Part shown: in pieces, positions 6,074 to 13,921 of the stretch
Layout: the number at the start of each line of letters is the position of its first letter
How positions within the stretch are numbered: position 1 is the stretch's first letter
Source of the DNA: a virus
Length of the DNA stretch: 24,421 bases
Strand: one strand, 5' to 3'
Virus record (IMG/VR): IMGVR_UViG_3300017971_000745
Location: 1 to 24,421 of that record
Program-made: the position numbers and the translations under genes
The notes under the pieces: model-generated
Told to the model about the DNA's origin: nothing
The model's input: the letters and a program-made list of their open reading frames with translations, nothing else
Database searches by the model: none

Positions 6074-6405
6074 TCCGCGACCTGGGGGACGCGGACGTCC
6101 AATCGCCGCTCTCCAGTGTGTGCGTGTCTCGGCCACGGGGTCGCCCCCCGAGCGCCAGCACACCACGGCGAAGGCCGCCAAGGGCGGCTGCAGCGCACGA
6201 AAATAGGCCCCGCAAGCCGTCCCGGACAGCTTGCAGGGCCCTGGGCTCGATCCATGCTACCGAGCCTATCCACACCCAGAAGCACGCGCGTTACGCAGCC
6301 GCCGGCGGTCTCTCTCTGGACAGACCAGGGAGTCAGCCTGGCCAGCAAAGAGCACCGCAGGCGCCACTGCGGATCCAGTAGCGCGGCCGGCCACGAGCCG
6401 GCTAC
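6074..6405 (+). ncRNA. Candidate structured RNA or capsid mRNA leader
   Basis: No credible gene occupies this stretch. Seven successive stem-loops can be drawn. They are 6074-6079/6090-6095; a long interrupted hairpin 6104-6170 (CGCCG, GTGTGC, CTCGG and GGGG, each with its partner); 6174-6179/6183-6188; an 11-bp stem with one mismatch, 6206-6217/6229-6240; 6242-6249/6261-6268; 6312-6319/6325-6332; and 6355-6360/6367-6372. An eighth, 6386-6391/6397-6402, ends 11 nt before the capsid ribosome-binding site. High GC raises the chance rate, but the density and tandem order are striking. It resembles neither tmRNA nor RNase P RNA. Whether it is a free RNA or a 5' leader cannot be decided here. Confidence 0.45.
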
Positions 6406-6426
6406 ACCAAACTATCGGGAGGAATC

Positions 6427-7878
6427 ATGCCGTCACTGAAAGAACTCCGCGAGCGCGCCGGCGAGTGTCACCAAAAAATGGTCCAAATTCGCGACCAGTA
6501 CAACGAGCGAAAAGAGGCCGGCAAGACCGGTGCCGAGCTGTGGCCGGACGAGGCCCGCAAGGCGTGGGAAGAGACCAACGCCGAATACGACGCGCTCCGC
6601 GTGCAGATCGACGAGGAAAAGCGGTCTGTGGATCTCGATCGGGTGATCGAGGACATGGAGCAACAGAGCCGCGGCGATCGCCGCCAGGGCGACGACGGGG
6701 GCGACGACCAGCACCGCAACCGCCCGGGACAGGATGACTTTCGCGGCGACCTGCAGCGCGACCGAGTCGACCGATCCGGACCGCCGGATGCGGAGACCCG
6801 CGACTTGGCACTACAGGCTTGGTTCGGCCGCCGGCACGAAGAGTGCCGCAGCGAGCGACACGTGCAGGCCGCTCAGCGATGCGGACTGGATCTAAGCTCT
6901 GACGAGATCGTGCTTGATCTTTACGACACACACCAGTTTCGCGCGCTCCAATACCAGGTGCGATCCATGCACCCAAGCCTGTTGCAGGATCGCGAAGAGC
7001 AGCGGGCGCTGAGCGCCTATAAAGGCACCGCCGGCGGATTCGTCGTCGGCAGCACACTCGTGAACGCGCTGGAACGCAATATGCTCGCCTTCGGCGGCGT
7101 GGAGCAGGTCGCCAGCGTGATCGTCACCAACACCGGCGAGGAAATGGGCTGGCCGACCGCGGACGACACCTCGAACGAAGGCGAGATGCTCGGAGAAAAC
7201 ACCGCCACGGGTTATGACGAAGAGCCGACGCTGGCGCTCGTGAAATGGAACGCGTACGAGTTCTCGAGCAAGCAATTGATGGTGCCGGTGCGATTGCTGG
7301 AAGACGCGCCGACCAGTTTTGCCGAAGAGCTCGGCAGCATGCTGGGCGAACGAATCGGCCGCGCGAAGAACCGCAAGTTCACGACGGGGACGGGCAACAA
7401 TCAGCCCAAGGGTATTGTGATTGCCGCCACGCTGGGCCGTACCACGGACGCCGCGACCGTGATCGCCGCCGACGACATACTACGGCTCGAACATTCGGTC
7501 GACCCGGCGTACCGCACCCAAGGCTGCCGCTTCATGATGCACGACAACATTGTGCTGGAGGTGCGGCTGCTGAAAGACGGCGAAGGCCGCTACATGTGGC
7601 GCGCCGGCCTGCAGGACGGCCGGCCCGACTCGCTGAACGGCTACGGCGTGACGATCAACCAGCACATGGACAGCGCCGCCACTGCGAGCAACAAGGTGAT
7701 TCTGTTCGGCGCCATGTCCTACTACAAGGTGCGGCGCGTGCGGCAGCTCGTGATCCTGCGCCTGAAAGAGCGCCGCGCCGAGTACCGCCAAGAGGTATTT
7801 ATCTGCTTCGAGCGCGCGGACGGAAATCTGCTCGACGCCGGGACGCATCCGGTCAAGTATATGCAGATGCACGCCTAA
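6427..7878 (+). CDS. Major capsid protein, HK97 fold
   Basis: This encodes 483 residues, with CGGGAGG 4 nt before the ATG. It forms the icosahedral shell. Residues 1-90 are helical and highly charged and residues 90-130 are polar (GDDGGDDQHRNRPGQDD). Together they look like the delta (scaffold) domain removed by the protease encoded at 2481. The HK97-fold part starts near residue 190 (YKGTAGGFVVGSTL), with MGWPTADDT, YEFSSKQLMVPVRLLEDA, GRAKNRKFTTGTGNNQPKGI (about 311-330; a hallmark of the family) and the C-terminal DGNLLDAGTHPVKY strand. Length fits a precursor of the family. The unusual feature is the hairpin-rich leader directly upstream. Confidence 0.93.
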   Translation: MPSLKELRERAGECHQKMVQIRDQYNERKEAGKTGAELWPDEARKAWEETNAEYDALRVQIDEEKRSVDLDRVIEDMEQQSRGDRRQGDDGGDDQHRNRPGQDDFRGDLQRDRVDRSGPPDAETRDLALQAWFGRRHEECRSERHVQAAQRCGLDLSSDEIVLDLYDTHQFRALQYQVRSMHPSLLQDREEQRALSAYKGTAGGFVVGSTLVNALERNMLAFGGVEQVASVIVTNTGEEMGWPTADDTSNEGEMLGENTATGYDEEPTLALVKWNAYEFSSKQLMVPVRLLEDAPTSFAEELGSMLGERIGRAKNRKFTTGTGNNQPKGIVIAATLGRTTDAATVIAADDILRLEHSVDPAYRTQGCRFMMHDNIVLEVRLLKDGEGRYMWRAGLQDGRPDSLNGYGVTINQHMDSAATASNKVILFGAMSYYKVRRVRQLVILRLKERRAEYRQEVFICFERADGNLLDAGTHPVKYMQMHA

Positions 7879-7969
7879 TGCCGGCTTGACCCGGCCGGCC
7901 ACCGCACGCCGCCGCGACTGGCCGGCCGTCAGCTCGGACGTTCCGGGCTGCGGCCGGTCACGATACACC
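7879..7969 (+). other. GC-rich spacer with long-range inverted repeats
   Basis: GGCCGGCC occurs twice. A 9-bp stem with one G-U pair can join GACTGGCCG to CGGCCGGTC around the centre of the spacer. There is no T-tract. It may be an mRNA structure separating capsid from downstream expression. Confidence 0.35.
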
Positions 7970-7979
7970 AGGAGCCATC

Positions 7980-8231
7980 ATGAGCCAAGAAGTAGTCGTC
8001 CGCTGGATAACGCACGCCCAGTGCCGCGGCCAATCGTTCCGGCCCGGGCAGCAATCGCAGCTCGACGAAGTGACCGCCCGCGTGTACGAGGCCTCGCAAC
8101 AATGCGAGATCCTGCGACCGGCAGCGAAATCGGGCGAGCCAAAGAAACCGCGCCGCGCGACGCGGAAGACCATCAAGCGGGGCGGCCAGCCGGCCGAGAC
8201 GGCCGCGACCGACGCCGGCGAAAAACGATAG
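7980..8231 (+). CDS. Small basic protein, unknown
   Basis: This encodes 83 residues, with AGGAG 5 nt upstream of ATG 7980. Residues 1-48 look folded (VVVRWITHAQCRGQSFRPGQQSQL). The rest is a Lys/Arg-rich tail (KKPRRATRKTIKRGG), likely to bind nucleic acid or an acidic capsid surface. Its position directly after the capsid gene is common for small head accessory proteins. I do not recognise a named family. Confidence 0.7.
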   Translation: MSQEVVVRWITHAQCRGQSFRPGQQSQLDEVTARVYEASQQCEILRPAAKSGEPKKPRRATRKTIKRGGQPAETAATDAGEKR

Positions 8232-8281
8232 CCGCCGGAAACTTCAACACCTTCACACGCGACGGCAACACGAGGTGATCA

Positions 8282-8734
8282 ATGAGTGGGATGCTAAGCG
8301 AGCGCGTCCGGATCGATCGCATCAAGACGGCCCAGGCCGTCGGCACGGCCGCTGTCACCAGCGACATTATCGACCTGGGCGCCGAAGAGGCTTTTGACAG
8401 CGTGATGTTTCTCGTCCTTTGGGGCGCCATCACCGACGGCACGCCGTACGTCAAGGCCCAGCAGGGCGCCGCGTCGAATATGAGCGATGCCGCGGATCTG
8501 GAAGGCACGTCGACCGAGGCCGCGATCACGGATGACAATTTGGTGTCCGTGCTAGACATTCGCCGCGTGCAAGAGCGCTATGTGCGTGCCGTGGTCACCC
8601 GCGGCGGATCCACCGGCGCCGTCGTCGACGGGATCCTGGCGATCCTATACGACAGCGCGAAAGAACCGGTGACCCAGAGCGCCGACGTCGCCGCGCACGA
8701 AAAGCACGTATCGCCGGCCGAAGGCACCGCGTAA
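8282..8734 (+). CDS. Putative head accessory (decoration-like) protein
   Basis: This encodes 150 residues from ATG 8282, with GAGGTGAT just upstream; ATG 8291 is an alternative. The sequence alternates beta-strand patterns: FDSVMFLVLWGAITDGTPYV, then VSVLDIRRVQERYVRAVVTRG and VVDGILAILYDSA. This pattern is familiar in small phage proteins next to capsid genes, where an all-beta fold and a role in decoration or stabilisation are suspected. The functional assignment rests on context only. Confidence 0.7.
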   Translation: MSGMLSERVRIDRIKTAQAVGTAAVTSDIIDLGAEEAFDSVMFLVLWGAITDGTPYVKAQQGAASNMSDAADLEGTSTEAAITDDNLVSVLDIRRVQERYVRAVVTRGGSTGAVVDGILAILYDSAKEPVTQSADVAAHEKHVSPAEGTA

Positions 8735-8750
8735 GCCCGGACGAATCGAT

Positions 8751-8766
8751 CGTTTCCCAGGAAATG
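8751..8766 (-). repeat. 16-bp dyad motif, copy 2 (inverted)
   Basis: This is the exact reverse complement of the motif at 2353-2368 and 17874-17889. It lies between a stop codon (8732-8734) and the next start (8775), 8 nt before that ATG. Confidence 0.9.
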
Positions 8767-8774
8767 AGGACGCC

Positions 8775-9041
8775 ATGCCGACCGGCGCCGAGTCACTGGT
8801 GACCCTGGCCCCCATCTTGCAATGGGGCTTCGCCGGCTTTGCGCTGATGCTGCTGGGCGTGCTGGTGTGGCTGATCCGGCAACTGCTGCAGGTGCTGCGC
8901 GACACCGGCAAGGTGATCAACGACAACACGCAAGCCATCGACCACGTGACGGCCGCCGTCGAAACGGTGCAAGAGACCACGCGCTCGGTGCTCGATCGAC
9001 TGCTGGCATTCCGCTGCCCGTACGGTGAGGCAAAACCATGA
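8775..9041 (+). CDS. Small membrane protein with one transmembrane helix
   Basis: This encodes 88 residues, with GAGGA about 5 nt upstream of the ATG. Residues 13-35 (LQWGFAGFALMLLGVLVWLI) form a single membrane span. It is followed by an amphipathic helix with heptad-like spacing (NDNTQAIDHVTAAVETVQET). Such proteins occur as holins or spanin/superinfection-exclusion factors, but this one lies within head-connector genes rather than beside an endolysin, so the holin call is weak. Its stop codon overlaps the next start (ATGA), indicating coupled translation. Confidence 0.75.
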   Translation: MPTGAESLVTLAPILQWGFAGFALMLLGVLVWLIRQLLQVLRDTGKVINDNTQAIDHVTAAVETVQETTRSVLDRLLAFRCPYGEAKP

Positions 9042-9679
9042 CGTACGGCCTGGACCTGGTCACCGCGCCGGCCGAAGAGCCGCTGACCGTGGCCGAGGCC
9101 AAAGAGCATCTGCGGGTCACGTTCGACGACGATGACACGCTAATCGATAGCCTGATCACGGCGGCGCGCAAGTGGCTCGAGGAGGAGACCTACCGGCAGC
9201 TTGTGACCGCCACGTGGGACTTGGTACTGGACCGATTCCCAAGCGGCCAGCAGCCGATCCGGATACCGCGAGCCCCGTTGGCCTCGGTGACGTCTATTAC
9301 GTACACCGACATCGCGGGCGACTCGCAGACGCTGACCGTTAGCGAGGATTACGTCGTCAGCGCAACGCGCGAGCCGGGCATTATCCGTCCGGCCTACGCT
9401 CAGACGTGGCCCACGGCGCGGGACGCGCCGGACGTGGTCACGGTGCGATTTGTCGCCGGCTACGGCGATGCCGACGACGTGCCCGAGCCGATCGTGGCGT
9501 GCCTCAAGCTGCTGATCGGACAAATGTACGAGTTTCGCGAGGAGCTGGCCGAACGCGCCTTGCACCGGCTGCCCAACGGGGCGCAACGACTGATCGAGCT
9601 CTACAGCCTGGGCGACGAGCTGATGGAATACGGCGCCGCCGGCACGCTGGACCGGACGGACCGAACCGACGAATGGTAA
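9038..9679 (+). CDS. Head-tail connector protein (gp6-like / phiE125 gp8 family)
   Basis: This encodes 213 residues, starting in an ATGA overlap with the upstream gene. The N-terminal pattern EEPLTVAEAKEHLRVTFDDDDTLIDSLITAARKWLEEETYRQL (described in short: PLTVAEAKEHLR near residues 15-26, then an acidic turn and a helix) is typical of connector proteins that dock below the portal. The middle contains the beta portion (IPRAPLASVTSITYTD, VRFVAGYG) and the C-terminal helix PEPIVACLKLLIGQMYEFRE. It forms the adaptor ring between portal and head-closure protein. The call is firm by pattern and position. Confidence 0.85.
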   Translation: MTYGLDLVTAPAEEPLTVAEAKEHLRVTFDDDDTLIDSLITAARKWLEEETYRQLVTATWDLVLDRFPSGQQPIRIPRAPLASVTSITYTDIAGDSQTLTVSEDYVVSATREPGIIRPAYAQTWPTARDAPDVVTVRFVAGYGDADDVPEPIVACLKLLIGQMYEFREELAERALHRLPNGAQRLIELYSLGDELMEYGAAGTLDRTDRTDEW

Positions 9680-9717
9680 CCTGACCGACGCGGCGGCAAT
9701 CGCGACGGAGAATTGAT

Positions 9718-10008
9718 ATGGCGACGGCTACGCAATTACAGGAGCGGATCCCGGTACTCAGCCACGACGCAATCGAGTATTGGGAGTCCTACGAAAAAGC
9801 CAAGGCGGCAAAGGCACGAGCGGATACCACCGCCCGAGCGCAAGATCAGAAAAAGAAAGCCGCTCAACTCGCCCTGACCGAAGAAATGGGCGACCAGATG
9901 CGGGCGGCACTGCCCGACGGCCGCGTGATCCAGCGCATCAAGAAAGCGATGCACCGCAAAGCCCAGCCGGCCCGCGACGTCGAGTGGGAAGAGCTGCACG
10001 AAGGCTAG
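9718..10008 (+). CDS. Small helical protein, unknown
   Basis: This encodes 96 residues; GGAG about 8 nt upstream supports ATG 9718. It is almost entirely helical and lysine/alanine rich (EKAKAAKARADTTARAQDQK). It has a C-terminal part, LPDGRVIQRIKKAMHRKAQPARDVEWEEL, that faintly recalls the C-terminal tail seen after YqaJ-type recombinase domains. There are no catalytic residues. It lies between the connector and two secreted-type proteins. No function is assigned. Confidence 0.7.
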   Translation: MATATQLQERIPVLSHDAIEYWESYEKAKAAKARADTTARAQDQKKKAAQLALTEEMGDQMRAALPDGRVIQRIKKAMHRKAQPARDVEWEELHEG

Positions 10009-10080
10009 GCGGCCGCGTTTCAACCATCGTTCCCGGTGGCCCCGAAGACTCGGCCCACCCTACAAAGAAAGAGGCAACCC

Positions 10081-11190
10081 ATGCGCACTTTCGCCGCTAT
10101 CTTGCTTTCCACGATCGCCTTGTGCGCGATCGCTCTGATCGGGACTGGCATCACGCAGGAGGCCGGCCACGCGCCGAACCGCTCGTACATGAGCCAAGCC
10201 GGAGCCTTCTATCTGAATGATGCGGCTTTCTACGATTCGAGCGAAAACGACATCAGCACGCAGATCAACGCGCTCACCGATTTGAGCACCACGGAGCTTG
10301 GGTACGTAGACACCGTCTCGGCTGGTACCGTCAAGGCGAGCAAGGCCGTCGTTGTCGACAGCAGCAAGGACATCGGGGACTTTCGCAATCTGGACGCGGT
10401 CAATATCGACGCCGGCGTCAGCGGCACGGCGGGCACCGTGGATGTATTCCCGTCGACCGCCAGCAAAGGCAAGCTGGCGATTACGGCCGCCGATTCCGCC
10501 GGCGACACGACAACCACGTTGGTCAACGCGAGCCAGGCCGGCGCCCGCACCTATACGATTCCGGACGCCGGGGCTTCGGCCTCCTTTGTGATGACGGCCG
10601 GCGCCCAAACGGTCGGCGGGGCGAAAACCTTTTCCAGCACGCTAATCACCTCGTCCGGCGTGGGCGCGAAAAACGGCGCGACGGTAGCCGCGGTCGAATA
10701 TGGGGACGGCGTCATTCATCAGACGGTGTTGACCTGCACCGCGACTCCCTTCACTTTCGGCGATGAAGCCGGACAAGGCCAATACGGCGGTACCAAAATC
10801 TACGATTTCCCCGAAGGGCTGATCGCCACGATCGGTTGCGTGATCGACGGCTCGATGACACTGACCGCGCCGGCGATCGACGCGTGGGATGGTGATATTG
10901 GCCTGGGTGTTGAAGCGCCCACGGATCACCAGGACGCCGCCAACAAGATAGGCCAGATCCTGCAATCGACGGCGACCACGCAGGCGGTGAGCAAGGTAGC
11001 CAACGTGGACGCCGTCCAGGCGGCCACGCTGCTGACCGAATCCGGTGCACGCTGGCGCGATGGTACGGCGACCGCGGTTGATCTCTTCTTAAATTTGCTC
11101 GTCGACGACAACGTGGCACACGATAACACGATTACCGGCACCTTCACCGGCACCGTGACGATTACTTGGATGAATCTTGGCGACAAATAA
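10081..11190 (+). CDS. Fibre-like virion protein with N-terminal signal peptide
   Basis: This encodes 369 residues from ATG 10081, with AAGAGG upstream. Residues 1-30 look like a Sec signal peptide: a short basic n-region (MRT), a hydrophobic core (FAAILLSTIALCAIALIG) and a polar exit. No lipobox is present (Cys is preceded by Leu). The rest is Gly/Ala/Thr/Ser-rich beta sequence. Motifs include ASKAVVVDSSKDIGDFRNLD and ARTYTIPDAGASASFVMT, which are familiar from phage fibre and head-fibre proteins. A signal peptide on a virion protein is odd, because siphovirus particles assemble in the cytoplasm. It could instead be an exported phage adhesin. The next gene shares this feature. Confidence 0.75.
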   Translation: MRTFAAILLSTIALCAIALIGTGITQEAGHAPNRSYMSQAGAFYLNDAAFYDSSENDISTQINALTDLSTTELGYVDTVSAGTVKASKAVVVDSSKDIGDFRNLDAVNIDAGVSGTAGTVDVFPSTASKGKLAITAADSAGDTTTTLVNASQAGARTYTIPDAGASASFVMTAGAQTVGGAKTFSSTLITSSGVGAKNGATVAAVEYGDGVIHQTVLTCTATPFTFGDEAGQGQYGGTKIYDFPEGLIATIGCVIDGSMTLTAPAIDAWDGDIGLGVEAPTDHQDAANKIGQILQSTATTQAVSKVANVDAVQAATLLTESGARWRDGTATAVDLFLNLLVDDNVAHDNTITGTFTGTVTITWMNLGDK

Positions 11191-11201
11191 GCGGAGACAA
11201 C

Positions 11202-11906
11202 ATGGCACGATCTCACAAACTGTTTCTGGCTCTGGCTCTTGTCCTATGCGCCGCCACTGCGGCTTGGTCGACCGTCTCTATTACGCACGACGTCGTGATT
11301 GGCGGCGATCTGCGCGTGAGCGGCACGGCCACTTTCGCCAGCGTCAATGGGATCGGGCGATCAGGGCTTGCGCAAGATAACGTGCAGGTGTACCACATCC
11401 GCCCGGAGCAGTGGCGCGTGTGGGACGACATGGACAGCCCGTTGCCGAGCACGCCGGCCAACGACGATTTGGGCATTATTGGCGGCACGTTCGGGACCGA
11501 CAGCCCCTCGGTACAGACCGAGGATCTCAAGGCTGCCGGGGCGACCAACAAGTACGCCAGGTGCACGTTTGCGGTGCCGCCGGAGTATGTCGCCGGCGAG
11601 ACCGTGCAAATCGTGGTGCATTGCGGCATGCTCACGACCGTGGCCGACACGTCGGCTACGATCGACGTGCAGTGTTACGAATCCGACGAGGAGGCGGGCA
11701 TCGGCGCGGACCTTTGCGCCACGGCCGCGCAGAGCTGCAATAACCTGGTAGCTGCGGACAAGACGTTTACGATCACCGCGACGACGCTCGCCGCCGGCGA
11801 TCTGCTCGACATCCGAATCACGATGGCCGTCAACGACGCGGCCACGGGAACCGCGGTCACGGGCCTGGTGGGAAGTACTGAGGTGCGGCTGGACATCAAG
11901 GGGTGA
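11202..11906 (+). CDS. Second protein with signal peptide, virion-like
   Basis: This encodes 234 residues from ATG 11202, with GCGGAG 5 nt upstream. The n-region MARSHK, the core LFLALALVLCAATAA and a cleavage region near AAWS make a convincing Sec signal. The mature part opens with THDVVIGGDLRVSGTATFA, a motif seen at the base of phage fibre-like and T4 gp12/needle-like proteins. It then contains a beta-sandwich-like domain with four Cys in the mature part (TFAVPP, IVVHCGML, VQCYESDEEAGIGADLC, AAQSCNN). It follows the previous gene by 11 bp and is probably its functional partner. Both are inserted between the connector and the head-closure gene. Confidence 0.75.
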   Translation: MARSHKLFLALALVLCAATAAWSTVSITHDVVIGGDLRVSGTATFASVNGIGRSGLAQDNVQVYHIRPEQWRVWDDMDSPLPSTPANDDLGIIGGTFGTDSPSVQTEDLKAAGATNKYARCTFAVPPEYVAGETVQIVVHCGMLTTVADTSATIDVQCYESDEEAGIGADLCATAAQSCNNLVAADKTFTITATTLAAGDLLDIRITMAVNDAATGTAVTGLVGSTEVRLDIKG

Positions 11907-11910
11907 TCCG

Positions 11911-12231
11911 ATGCAGGCCGGCCGATTGCGCCATCGCATCACGATCCAGGCGGACGAAGGCGACGAAGACGCCGCCGGGCAAGTGATCGCGGACTGGCAG
12001 GACTGGCTTGAGGATGAGCCGGCGGAAGTGATCGAGACGGGCGGCGCCGAGCGGCTGTACGGGCACATGATCGATGCCACGGCCACGCACTTGGTCCGCG
12101 TCCGGTACCGCAGCGGCTACACCGCCGAACAGCGGATTGTGTGGGATGGCCGGCACTTGTACCCGGTCAACGTTCGCGATCCGGACGGCCGCCGGCGCGA
12201 GCTGTGGATCACCTGCCGTGAGGTCAAGTGA
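11911..12231 (+). CDS. Head-closure / head-tail joining protein (SPP1 gp16-like)
   Basis: This encodes 106 residues, with AAGGGG upstream of ATG 11911. The N-terminus MQAGRLRHRITIQADEGDED and the later pattern DWLEDEPAEV, ATHLVRVRYRSGY, RIVWDGRHLYPVNVRDPDGRRRELWI are typical of the phage head-tail joining family (PF05521 type). These proteins close the connector channel after packaging and receive the tail. The length is normal. The end overlaps the next gene by GTGA. Confidence 0.88.
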   Translation: MQAGRLRHRITIQADEGDEDAAGQVIADWQDWLEDEPAEVIETGGAERLYGHMIDATATHLVRVRYRSGYTAEQRIVWDGRHLYPVNVRDPDGRRRELWITCREVK

Positions 12232-12686
12232 GCGAGACAATCAGCGTTAGCACCGAGGGGACCGAGGAAATAGATCGGCAGCTCGCAAGGCTGGAGGTCG
12301 AGGTCCGGGAAAAGGCGCTGGGACGTGCCATGACTCGCGCGGCAGCTCGCGGCCGCAAGCTCACGCGCGACGCGACGCCGCGCAACCAGGGCACTGGCGG
12401 TGATCCGCAATTCCCGGATTTGCGCAAAGAGATCAAATCCAAGGTGGTGCATCGTGGGGAGCGCTGGACGGCGATCGTGGGCGCAAGCGTCCAGGCCAGA
12501 CACGCTCACCTGGTCGAATTTGGCCATCGAATGATCGTCGGCGGCACGATTGCAAGCGGCGGGCGAATGATCGGCTTTGTCGAGCCGCACGCGTTTGTGC
12601 GGCCAAGCTTCGAGCAGTTTCAACCGGAATCGGAGCAAATCCTCCTGGAGGAACTTCGTACGGTGGTCGACGTTTTCGCAGGTTAA
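12228..12686 (+). CDS. HK97 gp10-like tail completion protein
   Basis: This encodes 152 residues with a GTG start overlapping the upstream stop (GTGA). Recognisable parts are the N-terminal STEGTEEIDRQLARLE helix start, RAAARGRKLTRDATP, and the signature ARHAHLVEFGHRM followed by EPHAFVRPSFEQ. Together they match HK97 gp10-type proteins, which act at the head-tail interface or tail completion. Size and position, directly after the head-closure gene, fit the family. Confidence 0.88.
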   Translation: MSETISVSTEGTEEIDRQLARLEVEVREKALGRAMTRAAARGRKLTRDATPRNQGTGGDPQFPDLRKEIKSKVVHRGERWTAIVGASVQARHAHLVEFGHRMIVGGTIASGGRMIGFVEPHAFVRPSFEQFQPESEQILLEELRTVVDVFAG

Positions 12687-12688
12687 AA

Positions 12689-12964
12689 ATGAACGCACTT
12701 TTTTCGGCGCAGACCGCCAACGGCAACAGCTCGGCGATTACGCACCGGGGCGGCCCGCTGCTGATTGTGCTGGCCGGTACCTGGGACACGTCCACCATGA
12801 CCGTGCAGGTATCTCCGGACGGCGGAACGACGTACGTCGCGCACACGGCTAAGACCGCCGACGCGGTATTTGCGATCGATCTGCCCGCCAAGTGCTTGGT
12901 GCGGCTGAATCTGGCCAGCGTCGGAGCCGGTACCAGCGTCAGCGGCTGGGTTGGGCAATCGTAA
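12689..12964 (+). CDS. Small beta-rich virion-like protein
   Basis: This encodes 91 residues; the ATG is 2 nt after the upstream stop, and the ribosome-binding site is weak, so translational coupling is likely. The sequence has beta-strand periodicity (GPLLIVLAGTWDTSTMTVQVSPDGGTTYV is one such run, residues 22-50). The pattern TVQVSPDGGTTY is common in small phage beta-sandwich proteins of unknown role. No enzyme motif is present. The role is inferred as structural from context only. Confidence 0.7.
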   Translation: MNALFSAQTANGNSSAITHRGGPLLIVLAGTWDTSTMTVQVSPDGGTTYVAHTAKTADAVFAIDLPAKCLVRLNLASVGAGTSVSGWVGQS

Positions 12965-12965
12965 T

Positions 12966-13385
12966 ATGGCTACGCTGTTAAGCGAGCTGCGGACGTATCT
13001 GCGAGCCGACGCGGGCATCCTGGCAGTCGTCGCCGCGCGAGTGCGGCCGGGCAAGCTCGAGCAGGACGAGACGCTGCCGGCGATCCGCCTGGCGATCGTG
13101 GCCGGTGACGAGGAGGAGCACCTGGGCGGTGGATCCGCGCTGGCGCATTCAGTCGTGCAGATCGACGCGTACGCGGCGACCAGCGAAGCGGCGGACGCAC
13201 TGGCCGAATTGATTCGGTTGCGGCTGCGATCCGGGCGCGCGCTGCTGAGCACCGTAATGGCTCGCGGCATCAGCATGTCCGGGGGCTTGCGACACACCGA
13301 GGAGCCGATCGACGACGGCGGCAACGAGTTCCGATACATCGCGTCGCGCGATTATCGGATCAGTTACACGCAGCCAACCAGTTAG
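12966..13385 (+). CDS. Tail terminator-like protein (DUF3168 type)
   Basis: This encodes 139 residues with ATG 12966, one base after the upstream stop. It opens LLSELRTYLRADAGILAVVAARVRPGKLEQDETLPAIRLAIV and continues through a middle strand (VVQIDAYAATSEAADALAELI). It ends with EFRYIASRDYRISYT, which fits the DUF3168/gp17-like tail completion family. In siphoviruses this protein caps the tail tube so that it can join the head. Position before the tail-tube gene is the usual one. Confidence 0.85.
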   Translation: MATLLSELRTYLRADAGILAVVAARVRPGKLEQDETLPAIRLAIVAGDEEEHLGGGSALAHSVVQIDAYAATSEAADALAELIRLRLRSGRALLSTVMARGISMSGGLRHTEEPIDDGGNEFRYIASRDYRISYTQPTS

Positions 13386-13408
13386 CGCGCGGGGCGAGGG
13401 GGAAACCA

Positions 13409-13834
13409 ATGGCAGATGCAGCCGATACCGGCAATGGTGCGTCGCTGGCCCTGGGCACGACCGGCGCGATAGGGAACATTAGAAACATCGGGCAAATAGC
13501 GTCCGAGCTGGGCAAGCTGGAAGACAGCCACCTCGGCACGACGGGCAACAAAACGTACATCCCGGACGATCTCGCCGAGCCCGGCGAGATGGAAGTAGAG
13601 GTCGAATTCGATCGCATCACGGCCGGGCTGCCGACCGTCGGCACCGTCGAGACCGCCACGATCACGTACCCGATCTACACGGCCGGCAACACCGCGGCGA
13701 ACCATGCGGGCACGGGCTTTATCAGCCGCGTCACGACACCGCGGCTGGCGAACGGCGAAATTCAAGTCATGAATATCCGGTTCAGTTTCGACGGCAAGAC
13801 GGGGCCGACGTTCACGAAGGAAACCACGCCGTAA
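13409..13834 (+). CDS. Major tail (tube) protein, putative
   Basis: This encodes 141 residues from ATG 13409. The pattern matches small siphovirus tail-tube proteins, whose hexamers stack to form the tail. The evidence is IGQIASELGKLEDSHLGTTGNK near the start, PGEMEVEVEFDRITAG in the middle, and a final strand region (TTPRLANGEIQVMNIRFSFDG). It lies between the tail terminator-like gene and the tail chaperone genes, where lambda V sits. At 141 residues it is short but within the range for this group. Confidence 0.82.
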   Translation: MADAADTGNGASLALGTTGAIGNIRNIGQIASELGKLEDSHLGTTGNKTYIPDDLAEPGEMEVEVEFDRITAGLPTVGTVETATITYPIYTAGNTAANHAGTGFISRVTTPRLANGEIQVMNIRFSFDGKTGPTFTKETTP

Positions 13835-13905
13835 ATTAGCCGGCGGGCGCTAGCCCGCGGTTAATCGGAATTCAAACAACCGGGGGCTAGCGCCCGCCGG
13901 CTAAT
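13835..13905. repeat. Interspersed palindromic repeat, copy 3 (22-bp perfect arms)
   Basis: Perfect 22-bp inverted arms at 13835-13856 and 13884-13905 (ATTAGCCGGCGGGCGCTAGC... and its complement) surround a 27-nt loop. The element starts on the base after the tail-tube stop. It is a variant of the copies at 2392, 3249 and 14251 with TTAGCC in place of GCGAGCC. It could reduce read-through or stabilise the abundant tail-tube mRNA. Confidence 0.9.
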
Positions 13906-13921
13906 CACAATGGAGGCACGC

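Noticed and set aside
5716-6348. Minus-strand open frame of 210 codons across the structured gap
   Set aside because: It is Arg/Ala-rich with no domain pattern, crosses the real gene at 5494-5889 and the intrinsic terminator, and has no supported start. High GC makes such frames common here.
6074-6405. tmRNA, RNase P or HEARO-type RNA
   Set aside because: There is no CCA-type acceptor end, no RNase P conserved core and no adjacent IscB-like gene. The HNH gene is 2 kb away and lacks a RuvC part.
8775-9041. Confident holin assignment for the small membrane protein
   Set aside because: It has a single span, but there is no endolysin or spanin nearby and it lies within connector genes. Kept only as a membrane protein.
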